A stretch of DNA of 6,371 bases, taken from assembly GCA_016779685.1 (NCBI GenBank), contig JADHND010000095.1:1-6371 (forward strand), in the 5' to 3' direction. A program made the translations under genes and the position numbers. The DNA comes from Shewanellaceae bacterium. GTDB lineage: Bacteria; Pseudomonadota; Gammaproteobacteria; Enterobacterales; Shewanellaceae. Numbering within the stretch: position 1 is the first letter of the stretch; each line of letters opens with the position of its first letter. A model generated the notes under the pieces. That model worked only from the letters and a program-made list of their open reading frames with translations, was not told where the DNA came from and ran no database searches. Shown here in pieces: positions 1 through 6,274 of the stretch.

Positions 1-309
1 TACATTGTAAGCCGTCGGTTCACTGATTTCAGTGATCAACAAATGCGGCGGTGGCGGTTGGTCGAGGGCAATCGCTTGTGGCTTTAACGCCTGCGCTTCA
101 GAACAATCAAGCGTCCGCGTTTCAGAATGACCTTTATCTTCCTTACCATACACATTCCACGCAGGGACTAAGGTGTTGGCTTCATAAAAACTCAAGACCT
201 CAGGAGTTTCCGCGACATCCGCGACAATAACTTCATTATCACCGCAAGCAACTAAAGCAAACAGGCAACCACACAGAAAAATAACAGCATTGTTGTTCTT
301 CATAAGCAT
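1..309 (-). CDS. Lipoprotein, N-terminal part with start of a lamin-tail-like domain (truncated by window edge)
   Basis: The reading frame is open from an ATG at 309 to the left edge: 103 codons, with the 3' end missing. Residues 1-22 form a lipoprotein signal: a Lys near the start, a hydrophobic stretch, then the lipobox L-V-A-C with Cys22. Gly at +2 argues against retention in the inner membrane, so outer-membrane anchoring is inferred. The rest matches the N-terminus of the complete lipoprotein at 651-2687. Over the last 30 residues in the window 26 are identical, including the shared block HLLITEISEP, where a lamin-tail-like domain begins in the complete paralogue. A Cys in the segment between signal and domain is also conserved. 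A second ATG at 303 is possible, but AGGAA at 319-323 lies 9 bases before the ATG at 309, which favours the longer start. Whether a protease domain follows, as in the paralogue, cannot be seen. The lipoprotein call is strong; the function is unknown. Confidence 0.85.
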   Translation of the reverse strand, partial: MLMKNNNAVIFLCGCLFALVACGDNEVIVADVAETPEVLSFYEANTLVPAWNVYGKEDKGHSETRTLDCSEAQALKPQAIALDQPPPPHLLITEISEPTAYNV

Positions 310-318
310 TGAAATATA

Positions 319-323
319 TTCCT
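319..323 (-). promoter_or_regulatory. Shine-Dalgarno site choosing the start of the truncated lipoprotein
   Basis: AGGAA on the minus strand sits 9 bases before the ATG at 309 but 15 bases before the alternative ATG at 303. This supports the start that gives a protein beginning M-L-M-K. Confidence 0.55.
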
Positions 324-454
324 ATTTTATAAACCATTCTTATATCGACACGCTGTGTGGTATGGGCTCAGATCCAAATGAGGCACCACCTCCTTGATGC
401 TTACTATCCAATCATTTACACTCTCTTACCCGAGGAATAAGAGACATAAAAAGA

Positions 455-667
455 TTGATACGAGAGACCTATTTGGAATCATTATGTAAGCCTTTTTCAT
501 ATTTCGACCATCACACACAGGTGAAGTTTTATAAGAATAGTTTAAATTTACAACTTTATAATCTACGTCAAAAGGAAAAAGTGATCTTTATTGATATCAA
601 TCTTGCTTCGCACCACCAGCATCGGCAGATGATTGAGCTAGGATCATGGTTTACTCGCACGCCATAA
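455..667 (+). CDS. Hypothetical 70-residue ORF, weak start, possibly degenerate
   Basis: This plus-strand ORF fills most of the 341-base gap between the two lipoprotein genes. It is convergent with the larger one and overlaps its 3' end by 17 bases. Most of it is not a shadow of another gene. It begins with TTG and has no ATG until near its end. A good ribosome site, GAGGAA at 432-437, is too far from the TTG (17 bases) but ideally placed, 8 bases away, for an in-frame ATA at 446. An original ATG there may have mutated. The product is polar with one hydrophobic core (V-I-F-I-D-I-N-L), several His residues, and ends G-S-W-F-T-R-T-P. I see no signal peptide, membrane segment or known motif and do not recognise the family. 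The DNA is very AT-rich: one 60-base line (541-600) is only about a quarter GC by hand count. It could be a small gene, a gene remnant or chance. The remaining bases of the gap (310-454) hold only the upstream region of the truncated lipoprotein gene, with no clear promoter. Confidence 0.3.
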   Translation: MIRETYLESLCKPFSYFDHHTQVKFYKNSLNLQLYNLRQKEKVIFIDINLASHHQHRQMIELGSWFTRTP

Positions 668-2687
668 CTTGATGTGGTGGTAATGTTTCAAGTAGAGTTC
701 GTGACGGTGCCATTAAAGTATTGTATTTATTATGAACGTTTTTTTTGATTCGTTCCCAATCATTAAAGTCATTCATCATATCCACTCGTGCTTTTGAGTT
801 CTCCTCAGAGGCATACCAACAATCTAAGCCATCCGAAATTTGACCGTCGCCATTCAGATCACTCACAACGGTTCCTAAGGATTGACTGACTATCAGGTTA
901 GATTCGCTCATGTGCCGACTGTTGATAGGAGGCGCCGAATTATAAGAGTAGTTGAGAGAAAGGTCTATGAGTGGCTTACTCGAAGATCCTAGGGGGAGGT
1001 TTCCTTGAAATGCTGTACTCTGACGACAAGAATTTGTCAAATATTGGCTCAGCTCAGCTACACTTGGCAACTTGTTTAAATACAAGTAATTCATAACACT
1101 AAAATAATTTAATTTGTAATTCACCGATTCATTGCCACCATGACTTAAATATAAGTTATGGCCTAATTCGTGAAGTAAGGTAGCTGTTTGACCCTTTCTG
1201 TTTACACCACTTGAAACATCAAAAAAATGAGAATTCACGCTAAAGGTGTTGCCAGGATAATCCCCTAGACCGACAATTCGACCATCAAAAGATTCGTCTC
1301 TTGCTAAGTGGTAAATATAGTAGAGATAATGAAAGTATTCATGACGCTTTTCACCTATGTGTGATGATGTCTGACTTTTTAAATCATTAAATTGTGTTTT
1401 CGATTCGAATGTCAATAATTCTCCACCTTGACGAATAGGGGTACCGCCATCTTCAGCATATAAATGATATAAATCAGGTACAATGACGTTCTTTTGATCA
1501 TCGTGAACGTATAAAGAACCGATATCAAAATGCGCATGCATTTTGTAAGCGCCTGATTTTGTCCAGTAAACTTTACGTATTTTATCTAGTGTTACCTTAT
1601 CAGGTATAAACAGATCAGAATTATTCAGGCTTTGTCCTGTGCCATCCATATAATTAACTTGAATAAACACATCGGTATAGCCAGGACGCGCTCCCCAGTA
1701 ATAAAATGGCATATCATTATGAAAACCACATTCGGTTTCGGCACAATCAGGAATGCCATCTAAATCCGCATCCGCGTTGTTACCCAAAGCACCACAGGCG
1801 GCAGATTGTAACAACAAATTTCCTTCCCCCAATGGCGTAGCTAAATTCAGGGTCTTAGCCGTCGCAAAATAACTAATCGACCAATCCTGAGCCTGATGCG
1901 TATCCTGATAAGGAACCACTCGAGCTAAGGAAGATAAACGCTTAGGATTGTTAAAGGTCATCACGGCATCACCAAGCCACGCATTCAAGGTTAACGGATC
2001 TTCTTCATTATCACCAAAGCGCATAAAATCAACTGTTTGTTGCGTCTCTTTAGCCACCAGCTCCACAAAGCCATTGGTTTGAGACCAGAAAAAACTGGTG
2101 TTATTCGATATCAACACAATTTGGTGATTCAAATTGGCGATAGTTGAACCCGCCTGGGTTTCGTCGTGGCTGCCATCTCGGTGTTCTTGTTGAATGACCA
2201 CAGCACGCTCAACCCCAGAATATAAAATCACATAAGCATGCGGCTGAACTTGTATCTGCGGCAAAGTAAACATCGTCGGCTGATCTATAACATCATTGGC
2301 ATCTGGTGCTGTTAAATCACCAATAGCGTAACTACGAAGCGCTAGAGTACTTAAATCTATAGGTTGTTCGGTCGGATTAAACAGTTCAATCCACAAGGGC
2401 ACATTATATGCCCGCGGCTCGCTGATTTCGGTGATCAACAAATGCGACGGCGGTGTTTGATCGAGTGCTAACGCTTGTGGCTTTAAGGCAAGTTGGGCAT
2501 TGCAATTCACTGCTTGTGTCTCAGGGTGATTTCCCTGAGCTTTGCCATACAAATCATAGGCAGGTGCCAACATCTTGGCCGTGTAGAAATTTAAGCCATC
2601 CTGATCGAAGTTCACGTCGATTACTTTATCGGTACAAGCAGTTAATTGCCAAGCAATGAGACCAACCATAAGCGATTGTTTCATCAT
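651..2687 (-). CDS. Lipid-anchored, lamin-tail-domain metzincin-type metalloprotease-like protein
   Basis: This is a complete 678-residue protein. Residues 1-18 are a lipoprotein signal with lipobox L-T-A-C (Cys18); Thr and Asp at +2 and +3 fit outer-membrane sorting. Residues about 82-240 resemble a lamin-tail domain (LLITEIS, then WIELFNPT and PIDLSTLAL), a beta-sandwich common in secreted bacterial proteins. Residues 306-314 (DADLDGIPD) are a thrombospondin-type-3-like calcium motif. The zinc motif HELGHNLYLSH is at 506-516, with ligands His506, His510 and His516 and catalytic Glu507. The Met-turn SVMNY at 530-534 marks it as metzincin-like. A dockerin/EF-hand-like loop, DLNGDGQISDGLD, is at 610-622. 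Seven further cysteines could form disulfides in the periplasm or outside the cell. The usual Gly of the metzincin motif is Tyr513 here, so activity is uncertain. ATG codons at 2687 and 2684 are both possible; the ribosome site is weak. The gene is separated from nupC by a terminator. The substrate is unknown. A surface or periplasmic peptidase is inferred from the motifs. Confidence 0.88.
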   Translation of the reverse strand: MMKQSLMVGLIAWQLTACTDKVIDVNFDQDGLNFYTAKMLAPAYDLYGKAQGNHPETQAVNCNAQLALKPQALALDQTPPSHLLITEISEPRAYNVPLWIELFNPTEQPIDLSTLALRSYAIGDLTAPDANDVIDQPTMFTLPQIQVQPHAYVILYSGVERAVVIQQEHRDGSHDETQAGSTIANLNHQIVLISNNTSFFWSQTNGFVELVAKETQQTVDFMRFGDNEEDPLTLNAWLGDAVMTFNNPKRLSSLARVVPYQDTHQAQDWSISYFATAKTLNLATPLGEGNLLLQSAACGALGNNADADLDGIPDCAETECGFHNDMPFYYWGARPGYTDVFIQVNYMDGTGQSLNNSDLFIPDKVTLDKIRKVYWTKSGAYKMHAHFDIGSLYVHDDQKNVIVPDLYHLYAEDGGTPIRQGGELLTFESKTQFNDLKSQTSSHIGEKRHEYFHYLYYIYHLARDESFDGRIVGLGDYPGNTFSVNSHFFDVSSGVNRKGQTATLLHELGHNLYLSHGGNESVNYKLNYFSVMNYLYLNKLPSVAELSQYLTNSCRQSTAFQGNLPLGSSSKPLIDLSLNYSYNSAPPINSRHMSESNLIVSQSLGTVVSDLNGDGQISDGLDCWYASEENSKARVDMMNDFNDWERIKKNVHNKYNTLMAPSRTLLETLPPHQVMACE

Positions 2688-2813
2688 ATCAAATGTCTTT
2701 ATCCATAAGGTGGCTATGATTCGTTCAATAAATACCCTTCATTTAAGTAGATATTGTGTGGTGTAGTGATTCATAAATACCATATCAAGATAGCATACAA
2801 AGATTCAACACAC

Positions 2814-2839
2814 AAAAAAAGCCGGGACGTCCCAGCTTT
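2814..2839 (-). terminator. Rho-independent terminator of the nucleoside transporter gene
   Basis: On the minus strand, 17 bases after the transporter stop codon, an 11-base-arm inverted repeat (AAAGCTGGGAC / GTCCCGGCTTT, one G-U pair) is followed by seven T residues. The plus strand lacks a T-tract after the stem, so this works in one direction only. It insulates the downstream lipoprotein gene from nupC transcription. Confidence 0.88.
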
Positions 2840-2855
2840 GTTTGAAAAGAGATGC

Positions 2856-4121
2856 TTATTGCAACAAGAATATGAGACCAGCAATAGTACCACTCATAAA
2901 GTTTGAGAGTGAACCAGCTACAATCGCTTTCATGCCCAATCGAGCGATGTCATGACGACGGTTAGGCGCAAGCGTACCGATGCCTCCCAACAAAATGGCA
3001 AAGGAACCTATGTTGGCAAAGCCGCACAGCGCATAAACGATAATGACGCGTGTCCGCTCGGTCATAGGGAGTCCGGTTGCTTCGATAAGTAAGCCACCAT
3101 CGGTCACATCTTGAAGATAAGGCGATAAATTTTGGAAGGCGATAAATTCACTAAACAATAACTTTTGCCCGATCAAAGAACCGGCAACAAAAGCTTCATT
3201 CCAAGGAATTCCAATCACGAATGCGAATGGCGCAAAAGCCCAGCCAAGCAACCACTCAATAGTTAACCACTCCGCACCAAATAAACCACCAACACCAGAT
3301 AGCATGCCATTTGCCATCGCAATCAAGCCGACAAAAGCCAATAACATCGCGCCGATGTTAGCCGCTAAGGTTAAACCAGAAGAAGCTCCCATCGCTGCAG
3401 CATCGACGACATTACATGCTTGTGCCATTTCACCATCAGCGATATCGTCGACTACATGCTTGCCATGTTCTGTTTCAGGTACCATAATTTTGGCCATCAG
3501 CAGTCCACCTGGTGCCGCCATAAATGAGGCTGATACCAAGTATTCCATGGGGACACCCATTTGCGCATAACCTGCCAAAACCGTCCCGGCAATGGATGCC
3601 ATTCCGCCCGCCATGACGGCAAAAAGTTCTGATTCTGTCATGTTGGCTAAATAAGGTCGGATGACCAAGGGCGCTTCAGTATGCCCAACAAAAATGTTGG
3701 CTGTCGCTGATAAAGATTCGGTTTTGCTGGTGCCCAATAGTTTATGTAAGCCACCGCCAATGAACTTGATCACCAACTGCATAATACCAAAATGGTACAG
3801 CACGGCGATTAAGGATGAGAAGAAAATGATGGTCGTTAATACATGAAAGGCAAAAATAAAGCCCATCTTAAACATACCAATGTCACCGAAGACAAACACC
3901 ACCCCTTGGTTAGCATAGCCAATGATGGAACTGACACCATCGGAAATAGATTTTAGAATGTGCTGTCCCATGGGGATGTACATCACCAAAAAGGCAAAGC
4001 CGATTTGGAGTGCAAAAGCACCAGTCACGGTGCGAAAATTAATTGCCTTTCGATTGCTCGACAGAGCCGCTGCTATGCCCAATAAAGCAGCAATCCCCAT
4101 TAAACTCATCAAAATATCCAT
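2856..4121 (-). CDS. nupC: NupC-type concentrative nucleoside transporter (CNT family)
   Basis: This 421-residue inner-membrane protein has many hydrophobic segments and imports nucleosides by cation symport; sodium is inferred from its likeness to V. cholerae CNT. From memory of that structure, the sodium-site residues are kept: Asn142 and Val145 in ANIFVG, and Ser176-Ile177 in MASIAG. So are the nucleoside contacts Thr148-Glu149, Glu309 in PWNEAF, and Asn370 and Ser373 in GFANIGS. The exception is His147, where the Vibrio protein has Gln (GHTEAPLV instead of GQTEAPLV) at the base-contacting position. Length and the repeated architecture are normal for the family. A TTG at 4124 would add one residue, but AAGGGG at 4127-4132 is 5 bases from the ATG at 4121 and only 2 from the TTG, so I use the ATG. 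The gene is transcribed alone, from the promoter at 4173-4202 to the terminator at 2814-2839. The family call is firm; the exact nucleoside preference is not. Confidence 0.95.
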   Translation of the reverse strand: MDILMSLMGIAALLGIAAALSSNRKAINFRTVTGAFALQIGFAFLVMYIPMGQHILKSISDGVSSIIGYANQGVVFVFGDIGMFKMGFIFAFHVLTTIIFFSSLIAVLYHFGIMQLVIKFIGGGLHKLLGTSKTESLSATANIFVGHTEAPLVIRPYLANMTESELFAVMAGGMASIAGTVLAGYAQMGVPMEYLVSASFMAAPGGLLMAKIMVPETEHGKHVVDDIADGEMAQACNVVDAAAMGASSGLTLAANIGAMLLAFVGLIAMANGMLSGVGGLFGAEWLTIEWLLGWAFAPFAFVIGIPWNEAFVAGSLIGQKLLFSEFIAFQNLSPYLQDVTDGGLLIEATGLPMTERTRVIIVYALCGFANIGSFAILLGGIGTLAPNRRHDIARLGMKAIVAGSLSNFMSGTIAGLIFLLQ

Positions 4122-4126
4122 CAAGT

Positions 4127-4132
4127 CCCCTT
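4127..4132 (-). promoter_or_regulatory. Shine-Dalgarno site of nupC
   Basis: AAGGGG on the minus strand lies 5 bases upstream of the ATG at 4121. It is too close to the preceding in-frame TTG (4124) to serve it, so it decides the start. Confidence 0.6.
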
Positions 4133-4172
4133 AAGTTGTTAGATAAAAAAAGTCAAAGCCATGTATGCTTGC

Positions 4173-4202
4173 TTTATACCATTTATTGACGCACGCTGTA
4201 AA
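4173..4202 (-). promoter_or_regulatory. Sigma-70-type promoter of nupC
   Basis: On the minus strand TTTACA (4197-4202) and TATAAA (4173-4178) each match the consensus at five of six positions, with an 18-base spacer. Transcription would start near 4165, giving a leader of about 45 bases. I see no convincing CRP or CytR site next to it. Confidence 0.65.
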
Positions 4203-4237
4203 TAAAAAAAAAGTCTCCTGAAAAGAAAACAATTCAT

Positions 4238-4253
4238 TTTTTCAATTGAAAAA
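4238..4253. repeat. Perfect 16-base palindrome upstream of nupC
   Basis: TTTTTCAATTGAAAAA reads the same on both strands. Its right arm shares five A residues (4249-4253) with the left arm of the adjoining terminator stem, so the two hairpins cannot form together at full length. It lies about 36 bases upstream of the nupC -35 box. It could be a regulator site or part of the terminator's T-tract arrangement; no function is shown. Confidence 0.5.
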
Positions 4254-4280
4254 GCAGGCTGCATAAAGCCTGCTTTTTTT
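4249..4280 (-). terminator. Strong hairpin terminator downstream of prfC, potentially bidirectional
   Basis: A perfect 12-base stem (AAAAAGCAGGCT / AGCCTGCTTTTT) encloses a 6-base loop. On the minus strand it is followed by TTTTTCAATT and ends the prfC transcript about 110 bases after the stop codon. On the plus strand the T-tract is longer (seven T), although no plus-strand gene is visible upstream. It separates prfC from nupC. Confidence 0.85.
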
Positions 4281-4390
4281 ATTTATCTCATTGAAAATGT
4301 TTAACTTTTTATGGTAATCATGACCTAAATTAGAGCATCAAAACAGCCGCATGTTAGGCTCTGTTATTCCTTGAACGATTGAGCTACCTG

Positions 4391-5971
4391 TTAGTTTTCA
4401 CGGGTGGCTGAAAAACGAACATGAGGGTGACGCTCCATGGCTAAATTTAAATTCACCATCGTCGGCGCTATGTAGGTGAACTGATCACGACCATCCTTCG
4501 CTAAGTTGACATAGGCTTTCTTCTCAAACTCAGCCCATACCTTAGGATCCGTTGCCGTTACCCATCGTGCTGTAGCAACGTTCACACCTTCGTACACGGC
4601 ATCCACTTGGTATTCTGTTTTCAAACGATGCACCACCACATCAAATTGTAAAATACCCACAGCTCCGACAATCAAATCGTTACTCGACAAAGGTCGAAAC
4701 ACCTGTACCGCACCTTCTTCAGCCAATTGAACCAAGCCTTTTAGCAATTGTTTTTGCTTGAGCGGATCCCGTAAACGAATACGTCTGAACAATTCAGGGG
4801 CAAAATTCGGAATACCCGCAAACTTGAGGGACTCTCCTTGCGTAAAGGTATCACCAATTTGAATGTTACCATGGTTATGCAAACCGATGATGTCACCAGC
4901 AACAGCGAACTCAGCACGTTCGCGATCGCCCGCCATAAAAGTGACGGCATCTGCAATGCTAACCGTTTTGTTTAAACGCACATGCTTGAGTTTCATTCCT
5001 TGTTCATAGACGCCAGATACAATCCGCATAAAGGCGATGCGGTCGCGATGTCTTGGATCCATATTCGCTTGAATTTTAAACACAAAGCCTGAGAGTTTGG
5101 GTTCTGTCGCAGTGACGGTGCGCGTTTGTGTAGCGCGTTCACGTGGCGATGGCGCCCATTGCGTAAAACCTTCCAGCATATGGTCAACCCCAAAATTACC
5201 CAAGGCAGTGCCAAAAAAGACGGGAGTGAGCTCTCCGGCTAAGAAAGCGGACATCTCAAATTTAGGCAGTACACCTGTGATCAATTCTAACTCTTCTCGT
5301 AACTGCGTCGCCAAATCTGCGTCAACATGGGCTTCAATCTGATCAAGAGGCACTGCGTGTACGGTCTGAATACCACTGCCCTGACCCGTTTGGTATAAGA
5401 TGACCTCTTCACGTAACACATGATACACCCCTTTAAAACTTTTGCCACAGCCAATGGGCCATGTGATGGGCGTACACACCATGTTCAATTCAGTTTCCAC
5501 TTCATCCAGTAAAGCCATTGGATCCAGCGTTTCTCGATCCAATTTATTCATGAATGTGATAATAGGCGTATCACGCAGGCGCGTCACTTCCATCAATTTT
5601 CTGGTGCGCTGTTCGACACCTTTGGCCGCATCAATCACCATTAGACATGAGTCAACAGCTGTTAAAGTTCGATAGGTATCTTCTGAAAAATCTTCGTGCC
5701 CAGGGGTGTCCAGCAGATTTAACAAGCAATCTTGATAAGGAAATTGCATGACCGAGGTCGTCACTGAGATGCCTCGCTCTTTTTCCATCTGCATCCAATC
5801 TGACTTGGCATGTTGATTCGAACCACGTCCCTTCACAGTGCCGGCTTTTTGGATGGCTTGGCCATAGAGCAACACTTTTTCGGTGATGGTTGTTTTACCC
5901 GCATCGGGATGCGAAATGATTGCAAAGGTTTTACGTTTGTTTATTGCTTGCAAAAATGCTTGGTTTGCCAT
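4391..5971 (-). CDS. prfC: Peptide chain release factor 3 (RF3)
   Basis: This is a 526-residue cytoplasmic translational GTPase. RF3 removes RF1 or RF2 from the ribosome after peptide release and contributes to quality control after miscoding. The G domain shows all main motifs: the P-loop SHPDAGKTT at 20-28, the switch I block RGISVTT at 66-72, DTPGHED at 88-94, and NKLD at 142-145. The RF3-type segment GTVKGRGSNQHAKSDWM separates it from elongation factor G. Later blocks match E. coli RF3 closely, for example GFVFKIQANMDP, FAPELFRRIRL, KQKQLLKGLVQL and VNVATARW. Length is close to the E. coli protein (529 residues). The ATG at 5971 starts MANQAFL, aligning with the usual RF3 start; the ribosome site is weak (GAAAAG, 9 bases upstream). 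It is divergent from the hydrolase at 6275 and ends in its own terminator. I found no frameshift or missing key residue. Confidence 0.98.
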   Translation of the reverse strand: MANQAFLQAINKRKTFAIISHPDAGKTTITEKVLLYGQAIQKAGTVKGRGSNQHAKSDWMQMEKERGISVTTSVMQFPYQDCLLNLLDTPGHEDFSEDTYRTLTAVDSCLMVIDAAKGVEQRTRKLMEVTRLRDTPIITFMNKLDRETLDPMALLDEVETELNMVCTPITWPIGCGKSFKGVYHVLREEVILYQTGQGSGIQTVHAVPLDQIEAHVDADLATQLREELELITGVLPKFEMSAFLAGELTPVFFGTALGNFGVDHMLEGFTQWAPSPRERATQTRTVTATEPKLSGFVFKIQANMDPRHRDRIAFMRIVSGVYEQGMKLKHVRLNKTVSIADAVTFMAGDRERAEFAVAGDIIGLHNHGNIQIGDTFTQGESLKFAGIPNFAPELFRRIRLRDPLKQKQLLKGLVQLAEEGAVQVFRPLSSNDLIVGAVGILQFDVVVHRLKTEYQVDAVYEGVNVATARWVTATDPKVWAEFEKKAYVNLAKDGRDQFTYIAPTMVNLNLAMERHPHVRFSATREN

Positions 5972-6070
5972 GAATAAGTACTTTTCAATAATATGCGGCG
6001 TGCGGTGACAGACAGCAAACCGACGTGGTTATGAGAGGTACCTATTGTCGCTGATTTTGTGCCAATACAC

Positions 6071-6083
6071 AACGCTAGGCGTT
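6071..6083. repeat. Short inverted repeat AACGC-tag-GCGTT
   Basis: Two perfect 5-base arms surround a 3-base centre, next to an AT-rich box (TATAAAAT) at 6083-6090. Its size and position would fit a small regulator site, but repeats this short also arise by chance. Confidence 0.3.
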
Positions 6084-6213
6084 ATAAAATGACACAGAAC
6101 GGGCAGAGAGGCAGAGCAGGCTACATGGATAATAAAGTTGTATCTTTTTAGCATCTTGTTTCTAGCGAGGTAACGAATGCCATCCTTAAGATCAGAAAAC
6201 TTACATATAACCG

Positions 6214-6242
6214 TTCAAATATTAAACTTTATTTTGTAGAAT
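6214..6242 (+). promoter_or_regulatory. Possible sigma-70 promoter of the MBL-fold gene
   Basis: TTCAAA (6214-6219, four of six matches) and TAGAAT (6237-6242, five of six) are 17 bases apart, about 30 bases before the gene's start codon. The surrounding DNA is AT-rich. A very short leader would result. Moderate to low support. Confidence 0.4.
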
Positions 6243-6274
6243 ATTATTTACCTCTCTGACATAAGGTATCTTGC

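Larger units (their letters stand above)
5972..6274. other. Divergent intergenic region between prfC and the MBL-fold gene
   Basis: These 303 bases hold the control regions of two divergent genes. No prfC promoter stands out: the best minus-strand -10-like boxes (TATAAC, CATATT) lack good -35 partners. Visible elements are a 13-base inverted repeat AACGCtagGCGTT at 6071-6083, a purine-rich stretch with repeated AGAG around 6104-6117, a possible 20-codon ORF at 6177-6239, and a plausible plus-strand promoter at 6214-6242. I see no RNA gene or mobile element. Confidence 0.6.

Noticed and set aside
590..601. 12-base palindrome ATTGATATCAAT
   Set aside because: It is AT-rich, lies inside the weak ORF, and is far from any promoter; a chance occurrence is likely.
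2453..2659. Plus-strand ORF of 68 residues
   Set aside because: It lies entirely inside the lipoprotein gene on the other strand and has no recognisable motif; the minus-strand frame has clear signal and domain features.
3304..4134. Three plus-strand ORFs (3304-3570, 3661-3846, 3922-4134)
   Set aside because: All are opposite-strand shadows of the CNT transporter gene; their products are low in sequence logic and lack ribosome sites that I can see.
4342..4365. Hairpin just downstream of prfC on the minus strand
   Set aside because: The stem is short with a two-base bulge and is followed by only four T residues; the much stronger hairpin at 4249-4280 is the better terminator.
4368..4392. tRNA-like string (minus strand GGTAGCTCAATCG) just after prfC
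   Set aside because: It resembles the D-arm of a tRNA, but no acceptor, anticodon or T-arm can be paired around it.
4741..5675. Four ORFs within prfC in other frames (4741-4956, 4993-5214, 5097-5342, 5442-5675)
   Set aside because: They are shadows of the very well conserved RF3 coding frame.
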